Shown here: one piece after another, positions 1-5,523 of the stretch
Layout of the letters: each line of letters begins with the position of its first letter
Position numbering within the stretch: position 1 is the first letter of the stretch
From: CAZBZG01 sp964496245
Lineage (GTDB): Bacteria; Planctomycetota; SZUA-567
NCBI GenBank assembly: GCA_964496245.1
Contig: CAZBZG010000302.1
Span: forward strand, 1-5,523
Direction of reading: 5' to 3'
Length of the DNA: 5,523 nt
The notes under the pieces: model-generated
Told to the model about the DNA's origin: nothing
Seen by the model: the letters and a program-made list of their open reading frames with translations, nothing else
Database searches by the model: none
Translations under genes and position numbers: made by a program

Positions 1-1713
1 GATGGTGGGGCCGAAGCTGCCGTAGGTGTCCGGGTCCACGATCTGGTGCAGCATGCAGTTGGAGGGCGAGTCGGCCAGGCAGACCGAGACGCGGTCGTCC
101 AGCGCTGCGAGCACGAGCGCGAGTGCGCCGCCCTGGCTGCCGCCCACGGCGGCCACCCGGCTCATGTCCGCCAGGTCGGGCCGGGTCGCCAGGTAGTCGA
201 GCCCGCGCACCATGGCGCAGTACCACGACCACGCCACGTAGTCGTCGCGGCTCTCGATCGGCCCCCACCAGGGCTGGTTGAACGGCTGGTCGGGGTCGTC
301 CGGTGCGTAGCCGCGGATCAGCGGTTGGATGTTGACGAACCGTTCGTCCGCCTTGATCTTGCTGCCGTAGACCCCGTCCGGTCCCTTGTTCACGCCCCAG
401 CCCTTGGTGCCGGGATGGGATCCGATGCGTACGGGCAACGGCTTCTTCGCCTGTTTCGGCACCCAGAGCAGTGCCCAGATGCGCTGTTTGCCCCATCCGT
501 TCATGGAGACTTCGTAGAGCTCCCACTTGGGCGTCTCGGGGAAGACGCGCTTGAGGTCGGGTTCGAGCGGAATCGCGCGGAGCGTCTCGAGCGTCTCGTC
601 CCAGAAGGCCTTCATGTCCGGCTGGGCGTTGTATGTCGGCCTGTAATGCTGCCAGTCGTAGAGCATGCGGAAACGCTGGACCCAGAGGACCTGTCCGTCT
701 CGCGCGCAGACGCGGCCGAACACCTCGCTCGCGCCGGGCTGGCTGAGCTCGACGGCAAAGGGGACCTGGTAGCCCCCCTTGTCGCCGTGGTGCTCGCCGG
801 TCACGTCCACCCGCTGGTAGACGTGTCGCTGCCCCAGGGCGTGGCGGATGTCGAGTTCGCAGAAGCCGTCGAATCCCGCGCGGCCGAGCCAGCCAAAGGT
901 CACGCGCGCGTCCACCTCGGTGTCCTGGTCCCAGAGGGCCCAGATGCCGGGGCACCGCTGCTCGTTCGAGCTCTTGACGACGAACGTGGGGAAGACGATC
1001 AGGTTCTCGGGATTGGCGAACGGTTCGCAGAGGAAGTGGAACCGGTTCGCGGCGAGTCCCTTGCACGTGAAGACCAGGGCCAGCCGGTTCTCGCCTTCTG
1101 GATCCTGGATGGTGCCCACCCGGACCTCGTCCTCCACGCCCAGGCTGTACCCGGATCGATGGACGATCACGCAGCCCTTGCTCTTTGTGGTGCCCGGCTT
1201 GTCGCCGTGGGTGACGTTCCGGCGGCAGCCGAAGCGTGCGCTCGACGGGGCGGTGAGGCGCACGGCCTCGACCTCGTCGCTGAGGAAGACCACGAGGTCG
1301 TGCTCGTCAGGCAGGTTGAAGCCCGCATAGACCTCGAAGCGGGGCAGCGTCCAGCCCGTGTTCACGCGCATGAGGTAGAGGCCGTCGAGCACCTGGCCGT
1401 TGCGGCAGAGCATGTTGTCGTGGGAGAGATTCGAGATCTGGGGGTACTGCGTGACGTAGGTCTTGCCGCGCCGAAAGAGCATGCCGCCGTAGGTCGCGCC
1501 CGTGTGCAGGAACTCGGCCCCCTTGACCTGGAGCGAGGTCCAGCCCTTGGGCACCTTGGCCTCCATGGAGAGGCTCTCGCTGGCGAACGTGAGCGTGCTC
1601 TTCTCGACGTGCCAGTAGTTCTTGCGTTCCTTGGGCTCCCGGCTCGAGGCGGATCCGGTCATGGCGAGGACTCCTGAAAGAATGAGGGTGGCGCGCGTGG
1701 CGGTTCGAGACAT
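1..1713 (-). CDS. Secreted acetyl xylan esterase-like (AXE1 / CE7) alpha/beta hydrolase, C-terminus cut by window edge
   Basis: Reading the minus strand from ATG at 1713, the frame stays open for 571 codons to the left edge with no stop. The N-terminus is a signal peptide: Arg3 and Arg7, then a hydrophobic run TLILSGVLAMTG, then a small-residue stretch around Ser-Ala-Ser for cleavage, so export is expected. Residues about 30-360 form an extension I do not recognise, probably beta-rich. From about residue 367 (DMKAFWDETLETLR) the protein resembles the AXE1 family. It has a SHPG turn near residues 432-435 and an FNQPWWGP stretch near 479-486. The nucleophile elbow VGGSQGG puts the catalytic serine at residue 526, followed by ALALVLAALDDRV and LADSPSN. 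CE7 enzymes deacetylate xylo-oligosaccharides and other small esters. The acid and histidine of the triad normally lie about 90-120 residues after the serine, so they fall outside the window. Start choice: GGGAG at 1720-1724 lies 6 bases upstream of the ATG, directly before the signal peptide. Family assignment is strong; true substrate is unknown. Confidence 0.9.
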   Translation of the reverse strand, partial: MSRTATRATLILSGVLAMTGSASSREPKERKNYWHVEKSTLTFASESLSMEAKVPKGWTSLQVKGAEFLHTGATYGGMLFRRGKTYVTQYPQISNLSHDNMLCRNGQVLDGLYLMRVNTGWTLPRFEVYAGFNLPDEHDLVVFLSDEVEAVRLTAPSSARFGCRRNVTHGDKPGTTKSKGCVIVHRSGYSLGVEDEVRVGTIQDPEGENRLALVFTCKGLAANRFHFLCEPFANPENLIVFPTFVVKSSNEQRCPGIWALWDQDTEVDARVTFGWLGRAGFDGFCELDIRHALGQRHVYQRVDVTGEHHGDKGGYQVPFAVELSQPGASEVFGRVCARDGQVLWVQRFRMLYDWQHYRPTYNAQPDMKAFWDETLETLRAIPLEPDLKRVFPETPKWELYEVSMNGWGKQRIWALLWVPKQAKKPLPVRIGSHPGTKGWGVNKGPDGVYGSKIKADERFVNIQPLIRGYAPDDPDQPFNQPWWGPIESRDDYVAWSWYCAMVRGLDYLATRPDLADMSRVAAVGGSQGGALALVLAALDDRVSVCLADSPSNCMLHQIVDPDTYGSFGPTI

Positions 1714-1719
1714 TGTGGT

Positions 1720-1724
1720 CTCCC
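1720..1724 (-). promoter_or_regulatory. Ribosome binding site of the esterase gene
   Basis: The minus strand reads GGGAG six bases before the ATG at 1713. It decides the start in favour of the methionine that begins the signal peptide, rather than the TTG in another frame at 1726. Confidence 0.7.
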
Positions 1725-1761
1725 AATGGCGGGCGGCGGTGTACACGGCGGCCTGGCCTTT

Positions 1762-1790
1762 CCTATACCGTCAGATCGTCTTCAATGCAA
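1762..1790 (-). promoter_or_regulatory. Possible sigma70-type promoter for the esterase gene
   Basis: On the minus strand TTGCAT (1785-1790) is followed by exactly 17 bases and TATAGG (1762-1767). The -10 matches four of six consensus bases; the -35 keeps only TTG. Transcription would begin near 1755, giving a leader of about 42 bases. The same box and spacing recur upstream of the other transcription units in this window, which raises confidence a little. It lies in the 170-base gap after the preceding minus-strand gene, so the esterase could be transcribed on its own. Confidence 0.4.
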
Positions 1791-1883
1791 GCCGGAGGCG
1801 AGGCGAAGCGCGCGTGAGGACAAGCGGAAGGGCTTCAGAGCGAAGGGCGGTACGATCGACGCGCACAAATGCCCGGAAGGCAC

Positions 1884-2564
1884 TCAGCCGGAGGTCACGT
1901 ACTCGATGTGCGCGGCTGCGCCGGTCTCCAGGCAGGTGCGGATGACCATGAGGTTGAACGCAGGAGACGGGTAGGCCGGCAGGCTCTCCTCCTTCTCGTC
2001 GAGCAACCGGGCGCTCAGGCTGCGCAGGATCTCGCCGTCCACGGGCAGCGCCGCCCCGGTCGTCATCCAGTAGCGCTCGTGGATGGGGAGGATCCGCGTG
2101 GCCAGCCCCAGCACCAGGATCGCGGGGTTCCTGCTGAGCCCGCGATCCATGAGGAAGAGTTCCCGGTCCGCTAGAAGGTCGCGACAGACAAGACCGGCGT
2201 CCCCCACAGGTCTCTCTGGAATGAGCAGGGCGAACTGCGCGCGGTGGAGTGCTTCCTGGATGCGCGCCTCATCGCTTCCCGTCGGCGCCGGGTGAAACCG
2301 GGTGTGCGTGGTCGCCAGGTTCGTGCCATCCCGCCCCCAGTCGTGGAGGCAGCAGTCCATGAGCACGGCGGATGCGTCCAGGCTCTCGAAGACGAGTCGG
2401 TCCCCTTGGTGGAGCATGCCGAGTTCGCGCCCGACCTGCCGCAGGGCACGGTGGGGGATGTTGGACACCATGCGATCGCTCAGGTCCCGGAACGCGGCGC
2501 GCAACCGGCTGTAGTCCCCCACATCTTCTGCTGTGGGCGCAAAGCCGGCTCTTGTGGTTGGCAT
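1884..2564 (-). CDS. Uncharacterised 226-residue protein
   Basis: A complete gene running from ATG at 2564 to TGA at 1884-1886. The start is well supported by a near-perfect Shine-Dalgarno GGGAGGA (2572-2578) seven bases upstream. The same frame continues open far upstream, but that part is antisense to other genes and the fucosidase fragment, so it is not coding. I do not recognise a named family. The product looks soluble: no signal peptide, no membrane segment. An N-terminal region (about 14-50) is rich in charged and helix-forming residues. A middle stretch has VLMDCCLHDW (67-76), including adjacent cysteines 71-72. RDLLADRELFLMDRGLS (128-144) and LGLATRILP (152-160) look like beta strands and turns, followed by YWMTTGAALPVD (165-176). 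The pattern of DRGLS, ATR and WMTTGA gives a vague impression of uncharacterised proteins seen in planctomycete-type genomes, but that is memory only. A cytoplasmic place is likely. No function is proposed. Confidence 0.8.
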   Translation of the reverse strand: MPTTRAGFAPTAEDVGDYSRLRAAFRDLSDRMVSNIPHRALRQVGRELGMLHQGDRLVFESLDASAVLMDCCLHDWGRDGTNLATTHTRFHPAPTGSDEARIQEALHRAQFALLIPERPVGDAGLVCRDLLADRELFLMDRGLSRNPAILVLGLATRILPIHERYWMTTGAALPVDGEILRSLSARLLDEKEESLPAYPSPAFNLMVIRTCLETGAAAHIEYVTSG

Positions 2565-2571
2565 GGACAAG

Positions 2572-2578
2572 TCCTCCC
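2572..2578 (-). promoter_or_regulatory. Strong ribosome binding site of the 226-residue protein
   Basis: GGGAGGA on the minus strand, seven bases before the ATG at 2564. It fixes the start inside a much longer open frame that otherwise would fuse this gene to the region upstream. Confidence 0.8.
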
Positions 2579-2603
2579 GCAACGCCCCACCTCCCAAGCG
2601 CGA

Positions 2604-2632
2604 ATGGTATGCAACTCCTGCCGAAAATGCAA
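2604..2632 (-). promoter_or_regulatory. Possible promoter for the 226-residue protein
   Basis: TTGCAT (2627-2632 on the minus strand), a 17-base spacer and TACCAT (2604-2609). The -10 matches four of six consensus positions. The predicted transcript start near 2597 would give a leader of about 33 bases with the strong Shine-Dalgarno inside it. The -35 hexamer and spacer length are identical to those before the esterase gene. There is a second TTGCAT at 2609-2614 overlapping the -10 region. Confidence 0.35.
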
Positions 2633-2703
2633 GCCCCTGCGCAGAAGTCTCCGGGCTGGCGGACGAGGGGGCGGCAGGACGGAACTCTCTTGTGAGGAAT
2701 TGG

Positions 2704-2999
2704 TTAGGCGGGTTCGAAGTCTCCTGCCAGCCAGCGCGCATCCACCTGGCCGTCGACCGCGCGCGGCGGGCGACAGCTGAACACGGAGTCGTAGAAGCGG
2801 CCCGGAGGCCGGCCGCGCGGCAGGTCTCCACGTACTCGGCGATCGGGTCGCGGTCCGGGCCGGGGGTGTCCGCATGGAAGTCGTGGGTCGCGGTTTCGAA
2901 GAGGCCGTAGCCATCGTGGTGGCGGGGCGTCAGCACCACGTAACGCATGCCAGCCTCCAGGGCCTTGTCCACCCACGGCTTGGCGAATTCCTTGGGCGG
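2704..2999 (-). pseudogene. Degraded fragment of a GH29 alpha-L-fucosidase
   Basis: The minus-strand translation from about 2999 reads PPKEFAKPWVDKALEAGMRY, then VVLTPRHHDGYGLFETATHD, then FHADTPGPDRDPIAEYVETC and RAAGLR. This is the typical part of the GH29 barrel around the His-His-Asp-Gly-Phe active-site strand; here the motif is at 2910-2921 with Tyr in place of the usual Phe. The similarity then jumps frame: the next family-like piece, GRFYDSVFSCRPP, is read one frame over, consistent with loss of one G from the G run at 2801-2803. That second frame ends at TAA (2704-2706). The N-terminal part of the barrel, the Trp-x-Asp nucleophile region and everything C-terminal are absent, and there is no start codon or ribosome site of its own. 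About 97 codons remain out of some 400-500 in a full enzyme, so it cannot be functional. An intact enzyme releases alpha-linked L-fucose from glycans. The fragment lies between two divergent genes, next to the promoter of the plus-strand one. Confidence 0.82.
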
Positions 3000-3035
3000 A
3001 GCGGGGCTGCTGCGAGGACAATCGTGGGCTTCTCC

Positions 3036-3064
3036 TTGCTTTCGGCATGTTCGCAGCGTAGACT
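3036..3064 (+). promoter_or_regulatory. Possible promoter of the propeller gene pair
   Basis: TTGCTT (3036-3041), 17 bases, then TAGACT (3059-3064; four of six -10 matches). Transcription would start near 3071, giving a leader of about 52 bases to the start at 3123, or about 16 bases to the alternative ATG at 3087. It sits just outside the end of the fucosidase fragment. Confidence 0.37.
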
Positions 3065-3109
3065 GCCTGCAGCAGGCCATGCCCGTATGGCTTCGGCCTG
3101 GCGGACTCC

Positions 3110-3114
3110 GAGGA
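3110..3114 (+). promoter_or_regulatory. Ribosome binding site choosing the start of the first propeller gene
   Basis: GAGGA eight bases before ATG at 3123. The upstream in-frame ATG at 3087 has only a weak AGCAGG-like stretch before it, so 3123 is preferred. Confidence 0.5.
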
Positions 3115-3122
3115 TTGCATCC

Positions 3123-4361
3123 ATGGCCGCGCTCGCAGCGGCGTTCTACAGCTTTGGTTCCTGCTCTCCGCTGGCCGATTCCTGCTGGAGCCTGCACACG
3201 GGCCCGGATGGCCGCGTCTATGCGGCCGCCTGTGTGGAGCATTCGCCCGGGCAGACCGCGACTGTGGTCCGGTACAACGATGCGACCGACAGCCTGGATC
3301 CCCTTTTCGACATGGACGAGGCCACCGGCGATCTGCGCGACAGCGGCCGGGCCACGCAGTGCAAGATCCACTACAGCTTCGCGCCCGCGGCCCGGTCGGG
3401 ACTGCTCTATGCGGCCACGCACCTCAGCGGTCCGGCCAAGGGCGCGCGGTTCTACGACGCCTGGGCCGGGTGGCACGACGCAGCGCACGGCTTCCGCGGA
3501 GCGTATCTCGTTGCCTGGGATACGCGCACCGACGAAGTCGTGCGGTCGGAGCTCATGATTCCCCACGAAGGCTGCCGCTGCTTGTGCCTGGACGAGGAGC
3601 GCGAGCGGCTGTATGCCGTCACCTATCCGCGGGACCACTTCGTGATCTACGACCTCGCACGCCAAGAGCTGCGCGACGTGGGCCGCATCGGATCGGTCAA
3701 CACGCAGGCGCTCTTCCTGGACCGCAAGCACCGGGTCTTTCTCACCAACGACCGCGGGCGGTTCGTGCGCTACGATCCCGCGGCTGACCGGCTGGAAGAG
3801 TTGCCGGTCCACATTCCCTACGATTGGTTCCAGGACGGCTGGCACGGCGTGCTCTACGATGCAGTGGCCGATCCGGAAGAGGATTGCGTCTACGCGGTGC
3901 CGTGGATGGTGGCGCCCCGGCTCATGCGCTACTGGCCGGCCGACGGCCCGCACGGTCGGGTCGAAGACCTCGGGCCCGTGACCCAGGCCTGTGATCGGCA
4001 CCACCCGGTCTCCATGAGCCTCGAGCATGTGGGCGGACTCGTCTTCGGCTGCGACGGATGGCTCTACTTTGTCAAGGCGACCTGGTCGCCGGGGTCGGAA
4101 CGGAACATGGACTTCCGCCACGCGGTAGATGTGCGTGGCGTGCTCATGCGCATGGATCCGAAGACGCTGGTGCAGGAAGAGGCGGGCGTGCTCGAACGGC
4201 CGGACGGATCGTCCGGCTATGTCTCGCGCGGTGCGCGCGACCGGCACGGGCACTTGTATTTCGGGCACGTGGGCAAGGTGCCTGTGGGGCTCTTCCGGGT
4301 GGCCATGCCTGCCGCGGCCCGGGCCGCGGACGCGCATCTGCCGCTGCGGCCGTGGGGATGA
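3123..4361 (+). CDS. Uncharacterised beta-propeller-like protein (first of a tandem pair)
   Basis: 412 residues from ATG at 3123 to TGA at 4359-4361. The sequence shows repeated propeller-type blades: GPDGRVYAAA (27-36), HYSFAPAARSGLLYAATHLS (83-102), LDEERERLYAVTYPRDHFVI near 155-174, LFLDRKHRVFLTNDRGRFVR near 195-214, then GGLVFGCDGWLYFV near 304-317 and ARDRHGHLYFGHVGKVPVG near 371-389. These Asp/Gly-rich turns followed by short hydrophobic strands are like YncE, SMP-30 or other seven-bladed propellers, but I know no named family for it. Distinctive conserved-looking stretches are RATQCKIHYS (76-85), IPHEGCRCL (146-154) and DGWHGVLYDA (238-247). No catalytic motif is evident. The open frame extends upstream to 2874 but that portion is antisense to the fucosidase fragment. 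Starting at 3087 instead would add MASAWRTPRIAS and make the beginning look like a lipoprotein signal ending at Cys (FGSC); location is therefore unsettled. It is followed after 16 bases by a second propeller-like gene, a likely operon. Confidence 0.85.
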   Translation: MAALAAAFYSFGSCSPLADSCWSLHTGPDGRVYAAACVEHSPGQTATVVRYNDATDSLDPLFDMDEATGDLRDSGRATQCKIHYSFAPAARSGLLYAATHLSGPAKGARFYDAWAGWHDAAHGFRGAYLVAWDTRTDEVVRSELMIPHEGCRCLCLDEERERLYAVTYPRDHFVIYDLARQELRDVGRIGSVNTQALFLDRKHRVFLTNDRGRFVRYDPAADRLEELPVHIPYDWFQDGWHGVLYDAVADPEEDCVYAVPWMVAPRLMRYWPADGPHGRVEDLGPVTQACDRHHPVSMSLEHVGGLVFGCDGWLYFVKATWSPGSERNMDFRHAVDVRGVLMRMDPKTLVQEEAGVLERPDGSSGYVSRGARDRHGHLYFGHVGKVPVGLFRVAMPAAARAADAHLPLRPWG

Positions 4362-4364
4362 AGA

Positions 4365-4369
4365 GGGAG
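4365..4369 (+). promoter_or_regulatory. Ribosome binding site of the second propeller gene
   Basis: GGGAG eight bases before the GTG at 4378, inside the 16-base gap after the previous stop codon. It is what supports a GTG start here; there is no ATG nearby in this frame before residue 22. Confidence 0.65.
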
Positions 4370-4377
4370 CAAGACCC

Positions 4378-5439
4378 GTGAAGCTGGAACTGGGCGCCAG
4401 AGGCCGCTTCGGGTTCGTGCGGAAGGGGCATTTCATCGCCATGCCCCTCTGCTTTCCGCGCGTGAGCGAACCCATCCCCCCTGAGGCGAGCCGCATCCGG
4501 GCGCTGAGCGCACCGTTGCACGGGTTCGTCTTCGGGTGTACGGCCGGGAGCGCGCCCCACGTGTTCGCCGCAGCGGTCAAGCCGCCGGGCGGCTATGTGG
4601 TGGACCTGGGGGTCGTGGACGCCTTCACCGATCCCGCGGCGGTCTTTGTCGCCGGCCAATCGCGGAAGGAGCGGCGGATCGTGGTCGCCGGGAATGGCGG
4701 CTCTGGCGCTGCCCTCGTCCACATGCCGATCGCCGGGTTCGGCAATGGCGTGCAGGAATGGGCCTTCCGCCGGCCGGAGATGGAGACGCTCGTCGCGCTG
4801 CCGGGCGAGCGCATGCGGTCGGCTGCGCTCCTCGCGTCTGGCGACAAGCTCCTCTGCGCGACCGAGAGCCGGATCTTAACGATCGACCTGGCTGGCGGAT
4901 CGATCGCTTCTGCGTGCGATCTCCCGTCGTCCGCCTCGGATGTGCAGGCCCTGCTGCTTGTCTGCGACCGGTGCTTCGCGGGGACGCGTTCGGGGGAGCT
5001 TCTAAGCGTGGAGCAGGATCCGCTCCGGCTCCGCCCCGTGGAGGGAGATGGCGCAGGCTTCGCATCCGTGGACGTGTGGACGACCGATCCGTGCGGCCGA
5101 ATCCTGGCGGCTGGTGCAGACGGTCGCTTGCAGGGGTGGCGGCCCGATGACGCGGCGTGGACCGACTTCGGGGAGACCCCGTTCGCGCCCGTGCAGTGCC
5201 TGGCCGGTCTAACGGACGGGCGTATCTTCGGCCTGTGCGGCGAGGGGATCGGGCGCTTCTTCGCAGCCGGCGGGGAGGCCGAAGCGCCGCAGGATCTGGG
5301 CGCGGTGCTCGCCGTACACGGGGCCAAGCGCTACGGCCACACGTTCAGCGTAGCGGTCACGGGCGACGACGGCGAGATCTACCTGGGCGAGGACGACCGC
5401 GGCGGCCACCTCTGGATCTACTGCCCGCCGTATCCGTAA
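4378..5439 (+). CDS. Uncharacterised beta-propeller-like protein (second of a tandem pair)
   Basis: 353 residues from GTG at 4378 to TAA at 5437-5439. The N-terminus MKLELGARGRFGFVRKGHFI has no signal peptide, suggesting a cytoplasmic protein. A basic, aromatic segment (10-19) is followed by FPRVSEPIPPEASRIRAL (26-43), which leads into blade-like repeats: HGFVFGCTAG, DKLLCATESRILTIDLAGGS, CDRCFAGTRSGELLSV, DPCGRILAAGADGRLQGW (237-254), LTDGRIFGLCGEGIGRFF and a last blade DDGEIYLGEDDRGGHLWIY (330-348). The short strand / Asp-Gly turn / strand pattern indicates a beta-propeller of perhaps six or seven blades. No metal site or catalytic motif stands out. The open frame extends upstream to 4129, but that overlaps the preceding gene in another frame and lacks its start signals. 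The 16-base spacing and same strand point to co-transcription and probably joint function with the upstream propeller protein. Family name and substrate are unknown. Confidence 0.84.
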   Translation: MKLELGARGRFGFVRKGHFIAMPLCFPRVSEPIPPEASRIRALSAPLHGFVFGCTAGSAPHVFAAAVKPPGGYVVDLGVVDAFTDPAAVFVAGQSRKERRIVVAGNGGSGAALVHMPIAGFGNGVQEWAFRRPEMETLVALPGERMRSAALLASGDKLLCATESRILTIDLAGGSIASACDLPSSASDVQALLLVCDRCFAGTRSGELLSVEQDPLRLRPVEGDGAGFASVDVWTTDPCGRILAAGADGRLQGWRPDDAAWTDFGETPFAPVQCLAGLTDGRIFGLCGEGIGRFFAAGGEAEAPQDLGAVLAVHGAKRYGHTFSVAVTGDDGEIYLGEDDRGGHLWIYCPPYP

Positions 5440-5523
5440 GCCGTCTGCATGCGCAAATGGATGCGAGACGATTGCAAGGCTACCGGGCAAGTCGCCCGTA
5501 CCCAATGGATGCAGCGTTGGTTG
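5440..5523. other. Non-coding window end
   Basis: No gene is visible after the stop of the second propeller gene. Besides the hairpin at 5481-5500, the nine bases AATGGATGC occur twice (5456-5464 and 5504-5512), flanking it. This is short enough to be chance. Confidence 0.5.
5481..5500. repeat. Small inverted repeat after the propeller pair
   Basis: TACCGGGCAAGTCGCCCGTA contains a five-base-pair stem CGGGC / GCCCG with a five-base loop, extendable by TAC / GTA with one bulged base. It lies 41 bases after the stop codon of the second propeller gene. No run of T follows, so it is not a classic Rho-independent terminator; it could be a weak terminator, a transcript-end stabilising hairpin or a copy of a dispersed palindromic repeat. 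Confidence 0.4.

Noticed and set aside
46..1677. Plus-strand open frame of 543 codons
   Set aside because: It is antisense to the esterase. Its translation is rich in Arg, Ala, His and Val with no family resemblance, while the minus strand gives a signal peptide and a GGSQGG serine-hydrolase elbow.
1870..1882. TGCC / GGCA hairpin just after the stop of the 226-residue gene, followed on the minus strand by TTTGT
   Set aside because: Only four base pairs and a poor T run; too weak to call a terminator.
2874..3122. N-terminal extension of the first propeller gene
   Set aside because: The stretch is antisense to the fucosidase fragment, has no ribosome site, and starts before the putative promoter at 3036-3064.
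4129..4377. Upstream extension of the second propeller gene
   Set aside because: It overlaps the first propeller gene in a different frame and its residues look like out-of-frame translation; the GTG at 4378 has a proper ribosome site.
4358..4381. Seven-codon reading frame ATG to TGA bridging the two propeller genes
   Set aside because: The ATGA and GTGA overlaps look like coupled start/stop signals, but there is no reason to think a heptapeptide is made; chance is likely.
2565..4580. Upstream part of an 898-codon minus-strand open frame ending at 1884
   Set aside because: Most of it is antisense to the two propeller genes, then it passes by chance through the fucosidase fragment into the real 226-residue gene. 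The strong ribosome site before 2564 shows where that gene begins.
5209..5505. Minus-strand open frame of 98 codons
   Set aside because: Mostly antisense to the second propeller gene, no ribosome site of note and no recognisable motif.

Overview
The window is G+C rich (roughly two thirds by eye) with compact bacterial gene organisation: good Shine-Dalgarno sequences and short intergenic gaps. It looks like carbohydrate-oriented accessory chromosome from a bacterium of the planctomycete / verrucomicrobial / kiritimatiellote / lentisphaerote kind. That guess rests on the mix of a secreted CE7-type acetyl esterase with a long N-terminal extension, a fragment of a GH29 alpha-L-fucosidase, and uncharacterised beta-propeller-like proteins. 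No marker gene fixes the taxon.

Layout: (1) From 1713 down to the left edge, on the minus strand, runs the first 571 codons of a secreted acetyl-xylan-esterase-like alpha/beta hydrolase, cut by the window before the catalytic acid and histidine. (2) After a 170-base gap with a plausible promoter, a complete 226-residue uncharacterised minus-strand protein occupies 1884-2564. (3) The 558-base divergent region 2565-3122 holds possible promoters for both flanking genes and, in its middle, a degraded GH29 alpha-L-fucosidase fragment on the minus strand (about 2704-2999). It keeps the His-His-Asp-Gly motif but has a one-base frameshift and has lost both ends. (4) Two plus-strand genes, 3123-4361 and 4378-5439, separated by only 16 bases, form a likely operon of two uncharacterised beta-propeller-like proteins. 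(5) The last 84 bases carry a small inverted repeat and no gene.

How the genes may work together is inference. The esterase would remove acetyl groups from polysaccharide outside the cytoplasm, and the lost fucosidase suggests a past or nearby glycan-degradation cluster. The propeller pair has no recognisable catalytic motif and is best seen as a co-expressed two-protein unit of unknown role. The three intergenic regions share a similar promoter-like spacing (TTGC, A or T, T, then 17 bases, then TA), which may be this organism's housekeeping promoter form.

The most interesting items are the fucosidase remnant in the divergent region, the tandem propeller pair, and the shared promoter pattern. 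I see no CRISPR array, tRNA, rRNA, transposase or defence system.
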